Assembly (NCBI GenBank): GCA_964460115.1
Contig: CAYWPR010000019.1
Coordinates: 18,996 to 82,995 of the forward strand
From: JAEUJZ01 sp964460115
GTDB taxonomy: Bacteria > Myxococcota_A > Polyangia > Palsa-1104 > JAEUJZ01
Length of the DNA: 64,000 bases
Direction: 5' to 3'
Both the position numbers and the translations under genes were made by a program. The notes beneath the pieces were generated by a model that had not been told where the DNA came from, ran no database searches, and was given only the letters and a program-made list of their open reading frames with translations. Below are positions 54,659 through 63,814 of this stretch, piece by piece. Every line of letters begins with the position of its first letter. Position 1 is the first letter of the stretch.

Positions 54659-55223
54659 AAGCGGCAAGCGGCAACGATTTGTTTGAGACACGCAATAGGG
54701 AGCCAGAGCGCGAAAAAGTCCTTGACCCGTCCAAGGGTCGTCGCATAGATGGCGCCAGGCTCCTCCCGAAACTCCCCTTGCGCCGATGAGCAGGACTCAT
54801 CAACCAAGAGCGCGAACAGAAGGCCGAGCGGATCTCGAACGAAGCGATGGGAAGCGACGATAGAAATAGCAATAAATGGAGTCTTGACAAGAAACAGGAC
54901 GCACGAGAAAAAGGAGTCCGGTTTGAGGAGTAAGGGAGTCGGTTGCCCACAGGCAAGGGAGGAGCGCTCGGCATGTGTAGCAACTGGCAAGACCCGCGAG
55001 CCATCCCTGGAAGTCATTCAGTCTAGCTGGTCCCCTGTCCCCTGTGGATAGCGAGTTCCCCGATATGGAGCTCCGAGAAAACAAAAAATACACTTGACCC
55101 GTGGGGGCCGGTTCACAGAAGGACTTTTAAACGGGCGATTCGCGATCCCCCTTGCCAAGGACTCGGCTTGACCGATACGCCGCAGGTCGCCGATAGAATC
55201 GATTATGTTAAGTTGGGGATCGT
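54659..55223. other. Gene-poor decayed stretch
   Basis: I see no convincing gene here. Open frames exist on both strands but lack ribosome sites and recognisable motifs. The composition and the flanking remnants suggest degraded accessory DNA left by recombination between the IS110 relic and the truncated alpha-2-macroglobulin gene. Confidence 0.6.
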
Positions 55224-56326
55224 TTATGTACCGGGCGCGACGTTTATTTTGTAAGTCTGATTCGCCTCGTATGTTCCTTGAAGCTGGATTTGGCTGTAAT
55301 TGACCAGCATCTTGAGGCCTTTTACCGTCGGCGTAACGCTGACGAAGCTTTCGACCTTGGGCGCGGCAATCGCGTGATTGAACGTGACACAAAGATTGCT
55401 GCCGACGCTGCAGGTTTTGGCGCTATCGTCTGACCAGTTGTTGCAATCGCCGCAGCGAAGGGATTTGACGGCAAACGGAGGATATGTCGTAAACGATGCG
55501 ACGTAAGCTTTTGTCCCGGGCAAAGGTCCTTCATCGCCCACGACGCCGGCGGCGACTTGAATGCGATATGTGGTGTTGGGCGCAAGCGCGTGTATAGGCG
55601 CAAACGCCGTCATCGTCGGCTGCTGCACGTACCCGGACAGACGCGAGTCATTGGCCCACGTCGAGCGCGGAAGCGGTTTGAGTGGAATGGCTTTGTTGTC
55701 CGCGCCAATCAAGCGAACGAGCGGCGCGATTTTTTCGCTGCTGACATTTTGATTGAACCAAATTTGCAAAAGCGGTTCGAGTCCGACCTCTGTCGCGCCC
55801 GATGAGGGCTGGGTTTGCGTCACGATCGGCAAGGGCGAATCGAACGAGTAGACGAAATCTTGGCCCAGCGTCTGGCCACTAAGCCCCTTCAGCGTCCCCG
55901 GCACCGTCACTTTGTAACGCGTGCCGAAACGAATCCGCTCCTTTGGCATCCATTGCAGAGCAGAGTTGTGGTTCCCTGCCACTTCCATGGGCCTTTTACT
56001 TCGGGCTCGACTCGAATCGGTGTCGGCCCGACCTCGGTCTCAAGCAGATTTCCAACCGACGTGACAGAAACCATGGGCTGGTTAAACGTCACGCTGATGG
56101 CCGGCGGTTCTTGCTCTACACCAAGGGGCTGGTAATGCGTAATTTTAAGCGGCGGCAAATTGTTCGCATTGCTGGATGGCTGAAACGGAAGATTTTTGGT
56201 CTCTTCCGTTTTCGAAGTCTTTAACGGCTCCGCAATCGCGACGCTACCCAATAGCCCTAGTAGCAAACAGATGCGGTTCCCTGGGTTCCCGAGGAGCTGA
56301 TTGAGGCATCTTGGCAGACTTCGCAT
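55224..56326 (-). pseudogene. Truncated, frameshifted alpha-2-macroglobulin-like gene
   Basis: The N-terminal frame (from 56326) has a signal peptide (LLLGLLGSVAIAEP) and PAISVTFNQPMVSVTSVGNL. The second frame (to 55224) carries RIRFGTRYKVTVPGTLKGLS and GATEVGLEPLLQIWFNQNVS. Together these match the N-terminal macroglobulin (Ig-like) domains of large bacterial alpha-2-macroglobulins, protease-trapping proteins usually over 1500 residues. A frameshift at about 55910-55990 separates them and the remaining 80% of the gene is missing, including any thioester site. The fragment is non-functional. Confidence 0.65.
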
Positions 56327-56482
56327 CGCGTCATTTTACACGACTCGGCGGATCAGCGACGATATCAAGTGACGCGCCGGAGTTTGTGGAAATCGCTGGG
56401 AAAGGTACAGACGCTGCGCAAAGATTGCGCTACGATGGCCCCATCTTACAAATGATGCGAGGAGGCGGACTGCGAATCGCAC

Positions 56483-57613
56483 ATGAACAAGACCCCTGCG
56501 ATCCTGGTGATTAATGCTGGCTCATCGAGCCTGAAGTTCGCGCTATTTGTTGCCGATGCGAAAAGCGCTCGGCCGGTACGTATCGATTTCGGCAAGTTCG
56601 AGCGCATTGCCAATCACGCCGACGTGCTGCCGCGCTTGCACGATGCCATTGCGCACCATGCAGACTTCGAGGTGAGCGCGGTCGGATATCGTGTCGTACA
56701 CGGCGGCGAGACGTTCAGCGCGCCGCATATACTCGATGCCCAGGCAATCGAGCGGCTGTCCGCTTTGTGCGCGCTGAGTCCCGATCACATGCCGGCGATG
56801 CTGTCGCTATACAGCGCGCTGCGCGCAAAGTACGCGAATCTGCCGCACGTCGCTTGCTTTGACACTGCGTTTCATCACGCACTGCCGATCGAAGCGCGTA
56901 CGCTGCCGATTCCGCGCCGCTACGCGGCACTTGGCCTGCGGCGCTACGGTTTTCATGGCATCTCGTATGCCTACCTGATGGATGAACTTGTGCGTGTTGC
57001 CGGACCGCAAGCGGCGGCAGGACGCGTGGTACTGGCGCACCTTGGGAACGGCGCCAGCATGGCTGCGGTGCGCAGCGGCCAGCCGATTGACACCACGATG
57101 GCCTTGACGCCAACCGCAGGACTCGTAATGGGCACGCGCAGCGGAGACCTCGATCCGGGTATTGGTGCATATTTGGCACGCACTTTAGGAATGTCGGCAG
57201 AGCGCTACTTTGAGATGGCTCATGAGGAATCCGGCCTGCTCGGCATCTCTGAGACAAGTGGTGACGTACGGGATCTGCTGGCCCACGAGGACGTCGATGG
57301 ACGCGCCAAAGAGGCGCTTTCGATCTTCTGTTATCAGGCGCGAAAGTGGATTGGCGCGCTCGCGGCAGCGCTCGAAGGACTTGATACGCTAGTGTTTAGC
57401 GGCGGCATCGGCGAAAATGCGGGGACGCTGCGCGCGCGAATCTGCGCCGGTCTCGGATTTTTAGGAATTACACTTGATGACTCGGCCAACGCCAAGAACG
57501 CTGCCATCATCTCAAGCAAAAGCAGCCAGATTACAGTGCGCGTCTTGCACACAGATGAAGAAGCCTATATCGCGCAAGCGGTGATGAACGTACTTTCCCG
57601 AATGGGGAAATGA
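56483..57613 (+). CDS. ackA: Acetate kinase
   Basis: A 376-residue enzyme with the family's N-terminal phosphate-binding ILVINAGSSSLKFALF, VGYRVVHGGE, HVACFDTAFH, RRYGFHGISYAYL, HLGNGASMAA and LVFSGGIGENAGTLRARICA. It interconverts acetyl phosphate plus ADP with acetate plus ATP. Length is slightly short of the common 390-400. Its usual partner (pta, or phosphoketolase) is not adjacent. The gene sits as an intact unit in an otherwise decayed zone. The ATG has an AGGAGG-like sequence unusually far upstream. Confidence 0.95.
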   Translation: MNKTPAILVINAGSSSLKFALFVADAKSARPVRIDFGKFERIANHADVLPRLHDAIAHHADFEVSAVGYRVVHGGETFSAPHILDAQAIERLSALCALSPDHMPAMLSLYSALRAKYANLPHVACFDTAFHHALPIEARTLPIPRRYAALGLRRYGFHGISYAYLMDELVRVAGPQAAAGRVVLAHLGNGASMAAVRSGQPIDTTMALTPTAGLVMGTRSGDLDPGIGAYLARTLGMSAERYFEMAHEESGLLGISETSGDVRDLLAHEDVDGRAKEALSIFCYQARKWIGALAAALEGLDTLVFSGGIGENAGTLRARICAGLGFLGITLDDSANAKNAAIISSKSSQITVRVLHTDEEAYIAQAVMNVLSRMGK

Positions 57614-57681
57614 CACATTGATTCTGCGAAGGCATTGATGCTCCTCGGCTTGATATCTCGGTGCAGGATTCCGCAGACCAC
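57613..57681 (-). pseudogene. Short Ser/Thr kinase catalytic-loop relic
   Basis: A minus-strand reading frame contains CGILHRDIKPRSI, nine consecutive residues matching the Hanks-kinase catalytic loop, with nothing else of the kinase around it. It is a tiny fossil, probably of the same family as the relic at 51156-51585. Confidence 0.5.
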
Positions 57682-58072
57682 TATTTTCGACGACGGTAGC
57701 TTTCTTCGTTTTCCCCATCTGCTAACTTCAGACGAGAGTTTGCGGGGAAGGAAGCATGTGCATCAAAGCAGTCGTCGTTAAGGCCGTCCTAACTCTGACG
57801 ACTGGCATTCTTTGGTCCGAATTCCGAAAGGAGCTCGGAGCATGATTCCATGTTCGCCCTACGCATAGGAAAAATAAACGAGCGATTCGCAGGGTTGCAA
57901 ATTTTCGCTCGGTCGACAATGGATAATCTTCTACAACCGAGAAAGACTTCATTCTTCTCTAGACTCCAGAAGTCCTACCGCGTATGAATTGCTGCACACA
58001 CAAGCACCGAATCATGACTTAAATCGGTATCCACAAAAACGGATCTAGTCCACCATCAAAGGAGTTTTCTGT
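57682..58072. other. Intergenic stretch without recognised genes
   Basis: About 390 bp in which I see no gene with a ribosome site and family motif. It ends with AAAGGAG, the ribosome site of the next gene. Confidence 0.6.
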
Positions 58073-58558
58073 ATGACTTCATCAATAAATCGTCTCATGG
58101 CCGTGTTTGCCGCAGTCGTCTCTTTAACCTCCAGTGCAGAGGCAGGCCCCATGGGGACGACGATAGGCGTTCTCAAGGGAGCACAGGAGGGGGCGCCAGG
58201 CCTCCGCTCGGGAGTTGCAAACGCTGTGCTCCCTTCTGCAGGCATTACACCGAGCGCACCCGGATCGTGCATGGTAGTAGCCGAGGCACTTATCGCTGGA
58301 ATTAAGACGGACGGGACGCCGCTAGACGACGCGTATCTCGACCTGCGTATTCTTAAGGATGAGAGTGGCATTCGGACCAGGGTGGGAACTGGACTGCTTT
58401 TATGGGAAAACGCTGCGCGTGCGTTTACGAGCACAATTCATTATGTCATTCCTGTGAAAGCGGGCGTGTTCACGAAGTTCGGGTGCGAGATAAACAACGT
58501 CTATGACGAGACTGCTGGCGGCACTGCCTACTGCTACGTCAGCTATATCTGCCAGTAA
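58073..58558 (+). CDS. Small exported protein, unknown
   Basis: A 161-residue protein with AAAGGAG before ATG 58073 and a signal peptide (LMAVFAAVVSLTSSAEA). The mature protein has four cysteines (GSCMVV, FGCEINN, AYCYVSYICQ), two of them in the last dozen residues, suggesting disulfides. It has a beta-rich look (YLDLRILKDESGIRTRVGTG). No family recognised. It converges with the cyclase gene. Confidence 0.7.
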   Translation: MTSSINRLMAVFAAVVSLTSSAEAGPMGTTIGVLKGAQEGAPGLRSGVANAVLPSAGITPSAPGSCMVVAEALIAGIKTDGTPLDDAYLDLRILKDESGIRTRVGTGLLLWENAARAFTSTIHYVIPVKAGVFTKFGCEINNVYDETAGGTAYCYVSYICQ

Positions 58559-58611
58559 GCCCTGCCCTGTCGCTTCTTGTGTCTTCCTGTCGTCTGTCTT
58601 CGATATTTTGA

Positions 58612-60498
58612 TCACATCCTTCGACGATTCCGCAAGAAATAGGTACGCATACGACCTTTGCCACGTACCTCAATGTCGCCACGCTCATCAAAGCAGAATT
58701 TAGACTTAAGCTGCTCATAGATGGCATCGGAACAGTGAATCTTGCCGACTTCTCCATGCGACTCCATGCGACTAGCAGTATTTACTGTGTCGCCCCACAG
58801 ATCGTAGGCTGGCTTATGGGTACCAATGACGCCGGCCACTGCCGATCCACAATGGATGCCGATACGCATGCGCACCTTAAGGGGTTGCTCCGATTTGGCG
58901 TCTTCCGAGATCGGGTTATCCAGAGAGGCCAACAAAGCCAGCGCCAGATCGGCTACCGCCTCAGCGTGATCCGGCCTCGGCGTCGGAAGACCGCCGACTA
59001 CCATATAGCAATCACCAATTGTCTTGATCTTCTCCAATCCTCTCTCGCTAGTCAGCGCATCGAAACGGGAGAATAAGCGGTTCAAGGTATGAACGACCTG
59101 CTCCGGTGGCAGCACTGCAGACAGCGTCGTGAAGCCGACAATATCGGCGAATAGCACCGTTACTGCTGGAAAGCGGTCGGCGATTGGGCTCTCGCCGGCC
59201 TTGAGCCGATTGGCGATCGGCGCGGGTAGTATGGTGAAAAGGAGGCGTTCTGATTTCTCGCGCTCTGCAAGTTCCTGACGAATTAGCCGCAAGCGATCGG
59301 CAAGGCCAAGCGACAACAAGGCGACTTGCAATATCACGCCAAGCTGCATCGAGTGACGTGTCAGGAGGTTAGATTTCAGAACTTGAGAGATGACCAAGAA
59401 CTGCGCGATGATTCCCAGGATCAATAGCAAACTGGCCACCAATAGGATGCGCGCCGGGCGGCTGCCTTGACGTGCTTTATGAATGGCTAAGACCAAAAGG
59501 ACCATGCACATTATCACCGATAGTATGATAAGAGCACGAAAATCTGGTCCTTGACCATAATAATAGAAATTCCAAGAATTGCGACCTGCTTCAAATAATA
59601 TAAGAATCAACAAAGTATTTATAAATAAACGAATTCTGAATAGAACATTTATTGCACTTAAATAATGCAAAGTGAACCGTGTGCCCGCTACTGCACCCAG
59701 TGAAGAACCGAGTGCACCAGCATACAGATTAGCAGCAGGAAGTTCTGACCAAAGCAAGTCATCGCCCACTCCGCTGTAGTTAAGAAAAAATATTACATAG
59801 GCACCTAATGATCCGATGAACCATATATAGCTACGATCGCGAACTGAAAGATAGAGCATAAAATTATAGATTATCATGATCAGCAAAACTCCAAAAAAAG
59901 CGCCTTGAAATAACAACTTGTGGCCTTTAACTGCATAGAATTGATCAGCATTGATAATGTAGGTCAGATTCGCGAGATCATAGGGACGTTTAATAGATAA
60001 TTCGAAGCGAAGCAGATATTCAGCTGTAGCACCAGCCGGGATATCGATAGGAAATACAGCAGAAGTATCACGCAGTGGACGTTGCGACATCGGGGTTGTA
60101 GCGCGAATTAGGCGATGTTGCCAATGATTGTCATCAAACCAATATAGCGAGACCGCATTTCCCCATAAAATGAGTCGGTCAACCACTAGCAGCCAGCGCC
60201 CCCGGCTTTCGGAAGCGACGTGCACACGCATTCGCGCCCAGTGAACACTGGTGCGTGTGCTCGGCGCCAACCGCGACGCTGGAACGAAATATGATGCCGA
60301 CTCCGAAGCCGCGATTGCTTCGACAGGGAGAGCAGGGTTGACATTAGCTCGCAGCACCAAGAACGGCTGCAAACTATGGCTCGCGGCTTGCTGCTCCGAT
60401 AGCTCCAGAGTTGGAAGTGGCCCTGCTGCTGCCAGAGTGACCCGCACTAGGGACAAGATTCCCGACAAGATCACTACGAACTGAAACGTCTCCATCAT
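58612..60498 (-). CDS. Class III adenylate/guanylate cyclase with 7TM-DISM sensor
   Basis: About 628 residues from MMETFQF (60498), with a signal-like hydrophobic leader. An extracytoplasmic DISMED2-like domain (about 25-180) is followed by a seven-helix DISM membrane domain (about 185-390). After a helical linker comes a class III cyclase domain: VLFADIVGFTTLSAV (metal Asp), EKIKTIGDCYMVVGGLP and YDLWGDTVNTASRMES (substrate and transition-state residues). It probably makes cAMP in response to an external, possibly carbohydrate, ligand. The membrane region at 59540-59900 is markedly AT-rich compared with both ends. Confidence 0.92.
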   Translation of the reverse strand: MMETFQFVVILSGILSLVRVTLAAAGPLPTLELSEQQAASHSLQPFLVLRANVNPALPVEAIAASESASYFVPASRLAPSTRTSVHWARMRVHVASESRGRWLLVVDRLILWGNAVSLYWFDDNHWQHRLIRATTPMSQRPLRDTSAVFPIDIPAGATAEYLLRFELSIKRPYDLANLTYIINADQFYAVKGHKLLFQGAFFGVLLIMIIYNFMLYLSVRDRSYIWFIGSLGAYVIFFLNYSGVGDDLLWSELPAANLYAGALGSSLGAVAGTRFTLHYLSAINVLFRIRLFINTLLILILFEAGRNSWNFYYYGQGPDFRALIILSVIMCMVLLVLAIHKARQGSRPARILLVASLLLILGIIAQFLVISQVLKSNLLTRHSMQLGVILQVALLSLGLADRLRLIRQELAEREKSERLLFTILPAPIANRLKAGESPIADRFPAVTVLFADIVGFTTLSAVLPPEQVVHTLNRLFSRFDALTSERGLEKIKTIGDCYMVVGGLPTPRPDHAEAVADLALALLASLDNPISEDAKSEQPLKVRMRIGIHCGSAVAGVIGTHKPAYDLWGDTVNTASRMESHGEVGKIHCSDAIYEQLKSKFCFDERGDIEVRGKGRMRTYFLRNRRRM

Positions 60499-60567
60499 CT
60501 CATCGTCATGCCGAACGCCATCGCGCGGCAAGCTTGCTTTCATTTGTGCGCTAAGCTGGCGCACTTA

Positions 60568-60616
60568 TACATGGGGCACTTTTCGCGTGCCCTCCATTGG
60601 CAAAGCCAATGGAGCC
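60568..60616. repeat. Tandem-hairpin repeat, copy 3 (best conserved)
   Basis: TACATGGGGCAC, then GGGCAC-TTTTCGC-GTGCCC and a perfect 10-bp hairpin CTCCATTGGC-AAA-GCCAATGGAG. It lies between the divergent cyclase and CAP-domain genes, about 70 bp upstream of the cyclase start. Confidence 0.85.
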
Positions 60617-60689
60617 TCAGCCCATCCAGTTGATTCTTGACAATCCCTTTCAGCATCCCATCAGATGCTAGATGGAGGTAAAGCATCAG

Positions 60690-61607
60690 ATGCGCAGGGC
60701 TGTTCGACCATTATTCCTTTTTCTATTTGCCGCATGTAGTTCTGTGGACGACGCCCCCCTATATTCTGGCCCATCCATCATCCAGACCGATTGTGCAAGC
60801 CCCGCCCAAGATTTGGGGCAGGTCGTCTGTCAGACCTGGAAATGCAACCGACTGGATCTAAAGGAAGGCAGCTTCACCGGAAATGTTGCCACCTGCAATG
60901 CCGAAGACGTTTTGGCTACGGGCCGGGACAACGCGCTACGGCTTGTGAACATGTATCGATCGCTGGCGAACCTGCCGGCCGTGACCATGGATGCACAGCG
61001 GAACCAGAAGGCGCAGCAATGCGCGCTGATGATGACTGCCAACGGCGCCCTGTCACACACGCCCCCAAACACCTGGAAGTGCTACACGCCTGAAGGCGCA
61101 GAGGCCGCCATGCACAGCAATATTAGCGACCGGCCTGCGGTGGGCTCCATCGCCGGTTATATGCGCGATGATGGCAACTCGACCACCATCGGGCATCGGC
61201 GATGGATTCTCTCGAATGCGCTCGACTTCATTGGCATCGGCTCGACCGATCCGATCTCTGGTTTCTCTTGCATGTGGGTGGTTGGCAATGGGTCTGGCAC
61301 TAAGGAGTGGGTCGCCTGGCCCCCGCCCGGCCCCTTCCCGTTCGACATCATTTCAGACATTCATAGTACCGGCTGGACTCTGCAAAGTGACGTTGTCGAT
61401 CTAAGCAGCGCCCAGGTCCAGGTTACAGAAGGCGCCACCTCGCTTCCGGTCACTGTCTCCCACTTACAAGACCGCATCGGCAGCCAGTGGGCCATCGGCT
61501 GGATTGGGCAAGGCTGGGTTGCAGAAAAAGGAAAAAGCTACCGGGTCCAGATTAGCGGCGTAGCCAAGCCCATCAGTTACATCGTGCAGGTAGTGGACTG
61601 CATTTAG
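60690..61607 (+). CDS. CAP (SCP/PR1) domain lipoprotein
   Basis: About 305 residues from ATG 60690, with a short leader and lipobox FAACS. A CAP domain (about 70-200) has ALRLVNMYRSLANLPAVTMD, CALMMTANGALSHTP and TTIGHRRWILS, including the conserved His of the cleft. Such proteins are secreted and bind lipids or act in proteolysis in various lineages. A beta domain follows (QVQVTEGATSLPVTVSHLQD). The ribosome site is GGAGGT, at ten bases spacing. Function not determinable. Confidence 0.85.
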   Translation: MRRAVRPLFLFLFAACSSVDDAPLYSGPSIIQTDCASPAQDLGQVVCQTWKCNRLDLKEGSFTGNVATCNAEDVLATGRDNALRLVNMYRSLANLPAVTMDAQRNQKAQQCALMMTANGALSHTPPNTWKCYTPEGAEAAMHSNISDRPAVGSIAGYMRDDGNSTTIGHRRWILSNALDFIGIGSTDPISGFSCMWVVGNGSGTKEWVAWPPPGPFPFDIISDIHSTGWTLQSDVVDLSSAQVQVTEGATSLPVTVSHLQDRIGSQWAIGWIGQGWVAEKGKSYRVQISGVAKPISYIVQVVDCI

Positions 61608-61725
61608 AATGCGGTCCTATCATCTGTGGCTCGAATGTTGCCGGCTTTGTCGCAGTTTGAATCCAAGCGAATTCGCGCTCTGAATTCGTAGGGCATTCGT
61701 GTATACGCTATCCTATTATGCTTAG

Positions 61726-62901
61726 ATGGACCCTAAATTTTTTACCGCATATGACCATGCTTATGAGATCGACCGCGTCGCTGGGAAAGTCTACTTCCGC
61801 AATCATGTGTCAAACATCGCCTGTATGCGGGTCGCGATCGATGGCGCCGATGTCGACTCGTTCGAACCCTTGAAAGGGCCCTGGGCGCGCGATTGTCGGC
61901 GCGTATACCATAACGATATGAATCTTCATGGCTGCGCCATCTCGGACGACCCGGCGCACTTTGAGATCCTTGGTCATGAGTTTGCGCGGAATTCTACGGC
62001 AGTATTTTCGAGCGCGACGCGGCTGCCCGCCGACGCCAAAAGTGCGCGGGCGCTGGCCCCTGGGTTACTTGCCGACGCGCAACATCTATACTTCTGCGGC
62101 CAGGTGGTCAAAGGCGTACACGGCGGGTCGTTCGAGCTTTTGCTCGAGCCGTTTGCACGCGACGCGGCACATATATATCGCATCAGCAATGGGCGAATCG
62201 AGGCGTTTCCAGCGAGCGATCCCAGCTTCTTTGAGTCGCTCGGTCCGAAGTTGGCAAGAGATCGCGGGCAGTGGTACTTCGACAACGTGTACGCGCCGCG
62301 GACCGAGCATGACTGTGGCACCAAGATGCCGCGAAAGCCCGAGCAGTTGTTCAAGCTCACGCGGAAGAAGCTACTTGGCCTTGCGGTACGCGCGCTGCAT
62401 GAACACACGGCGGCCGATGTGGCGGAATCGCATCTGCGGCCTTCGCGCTTTGATCCGCGATGGTTTTCTCGAGTGCGCATTCTTATGCAGCAGGGTTCGC
62501 TGGTGGTCATCTTTGATCAGCCGATGCGCTATGTCCCCAAAGGCCGAGCGTACATCTATGCTCGAATGACGGCACTGTATCTAGACAAGTACGCCAGTGG
62601 GCCGCTTGAACACAGCGCCAATCCACCGAATCAAAGTGCTTGGGCAAATGAAATATTTGTTCCGACCAAAGAGCAGAGACGAGTCATGGAACGGATTGAA
62701 AGCCAGCTACCGCAACCCATTGGCAAACGCACCATCGTCGAAGTGCTTGAGAAGGAACAAGGATTCCTCGTCCAGGTCTGCACGCCCGAGTTCGGCGTCG
62801 CTTACACATGCGACCAAGCAGGCAACGGACTCTCGCCAATCGGCAGCGCGCCAGCAAGCAGTTATCCCGACGGAATCGAGATCGCGCCACATCGCCGTTG
62901 A
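61726..62901 (+). CDS. DKNYY-family protein
   Basis: A 391-residue protein in which DSFEPLKGPWARDCRRVYHN, followed by ILGHEFARNSTAVF, LLLEPFARDAAHIYRISNG and LGPKLARDRGQWYFDN, give the repeated F-L-x3-(W/F)ARD-x4-V/IY pattern of the DKNYY repeat. These repeats form beta-structures in secreted and surface-associated proteins of unknown role. No signal peptide is visible from ATG 61726. The C-terminal half is unrelated (DPRWFSRVRILMQQGSLVVI). Confidence 0.75.
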   Translation: MDPKFFTAYDHAYEIDRVAGKVYFRNHVSNIACMRVAIDGADVDSFEPLKGPWARDCRRVYHNDMNLHGCAISDDPAHFEILGHEFARNSTAVFSSATRLPADAKSARALAPGLLADAQHLYFCGQVVKGVHGGSFELLLEPFARDAAHIYRISNGRIEAFPASDPSFFESLGPKLARDRGQWYFDNVYAPRTEHDCGTKMPRKPEQLFKLTRKKLLGLAVRALHEHTAADVAESHLRPSRFDPRWFSRVRILMQQGSLVVIFDQPMRYVPKGRAYIYARMTALYLDKYASGPLEHSANPPNQSAWANEIFVPTKEQRRVMERIESQLPQPIGKRTIVEVLEKEQGFLVQVCTPEFGVAYTCDQAGNGLSPIGSAPASSYPDGIEIAPHRR

Positions 62902-62952
62902 ATCGTCATGAACTGGTGGCCGATGCAGAGCGCACGCTTCGATGAGAGCAGA

Positions 62953-63082
62953 CTACAAGCAGTCTCATAACCCTACTGCGCGACCTGGTCCCGAAGTCGT
63001 CCGTCCTCACGGCCCGTAGGCCGCTGCGGGCGGGCGCCTTCGTGCTCAGGCCGCTCGCTACGGGTTTTGAGACCGCTTGTAG
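62953..63082. repeat. Long palindromic structured repeat, copy 2
   Basis: The outer arms (62953-62975 and 63060-63082) pair nearly perfectly: CTACAAGC / GCTTGTAG, then GTCTCA / TGAGAC. The core TACTGCGCG.CC and GAAGTCGTCCGTCC align with copy 1 at 1855-1969, and the inner CGAAG/CTTCG pair replaces copy 1's GCAAG/CTTTGC. It lies 50 bp after the DKNYY gene; the rest of 62902-63206 holds no gene I can support. Confidence 0.75.
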
Positions 63083-63206
63083 ATAGCTGGTCCTGCGATC
63101 ACAATGGGCGGCCACCATGATCACCTGGCCCGGTCCCAACTGGGATTCCTTAGCGCGGGCAGTGACACGCAATACGAGCCCTTGCTGAGCAACGGCCCAC
63201 CCATCT

Positions 63207-63806
63207 TTATTCTCGGCTGTGCCCGTCATCTTCAGATGAACGTGCATTAAACGCCGACTCTAGCTGGCGCGCGGCATTCCCTGTAGCTTCTCTGATCCCT
63301 AAATCCCCGCTTTGAGTGGACTTGCTCTCTCTTGAACAGATCGGGGCACCGGACATTTGATCCTTCTGATTAGGTTTAGTCTTATATAAGTCCAAACTCA
63401 CCGAAATATATGTATCGTGTATCCATAATTTGCCAACAATAGCTAAATCTTTATTGTTGACACGCATTAACAGGATTTCCCATGCGTTCTTGAAAGCATC
63501 GGAGTGAATAAATTTTATATAGAATGAATGATCCTGAATAAGAAAATCTGTTGACAGTCCTACGCTCTCTAGCAATGCGCGTTCTATGGCCTTGTCATCG
63601 GGTGGTGCAGACTGTCCCTGCGGCCTACTATTTCCCGTACCAGAGGCAGATGCGGGGGAGGAATGATTACCGTTTGGCCCACCCGATGCTGGCGAAACCC
63701 CCGGCAACGATGCTTGATGTATTTCGCCGGACGCCGCTTCGGGTGCTGGGCTGGTCCATTTGTTGTCCGATCCAGGATTGCGTCCAGATGCGTCAAAATT
63801 ACTCAT
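63207..63806 (-). CDS. Hypothetical soluble protein
   Basis: A 199-residue protein with AAGGG before ATG 63806. The first 75 residues are disordered (Ser/Pro/Gly/Asn-rich). The folded part, about 75-140, has ALLESVGLSTDFLIQDHSFY, IKFIHSDAFKNAWEILLMRV and LWIHDTYISVSLDLYKTKP. Its codons are AT-richer than typical here, which suggests transfer. The tail is again Ser-rich. I do not recognise it; an effector or a surface-related role is only speculation. Confidence 0.6.
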   Translation of the reverse strand: MSNFDASGRNPGSDNKWTSPAPEAASGEIHQASLPGVSPASGGPNGNHSSPASASGTGNSRPQGQSAPPDDKAIERALLESVGLSTDFLIQDHSFYIKFIHSDAFKNAWEILLMRVNNKDLAIVGKLWIHDTYISVSLDLYKTKPNQKDQMSGAPICSRESKSTQSGDLGIREATGNAARQLESAFNARSSEDDGHSRE

Positions 63807-63814
63807 ATTGCCCT

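Noticed and set aside
54541..55017. A 158-codon minus-strand frame in the decayed stretch
   Set aside because: It runs antisense through the end of the IS110 relic, has no motif and no ribosome site.
60568..60616. Cyclic-di-GMP (GEMM) riboswitch, because of GGCAAAGCC
   Set aside because: Only the short core resembles it; the second conserved arm (GGTAGCGGGGTTACCG type) and the docking loop are absent.
61676..61685. GCGAATTCGC palindrome upstream of the DKNYY gene
   Set aside because: A 10-bp palindrome alone is expected by chance at this scale and has no supporting promoter context.
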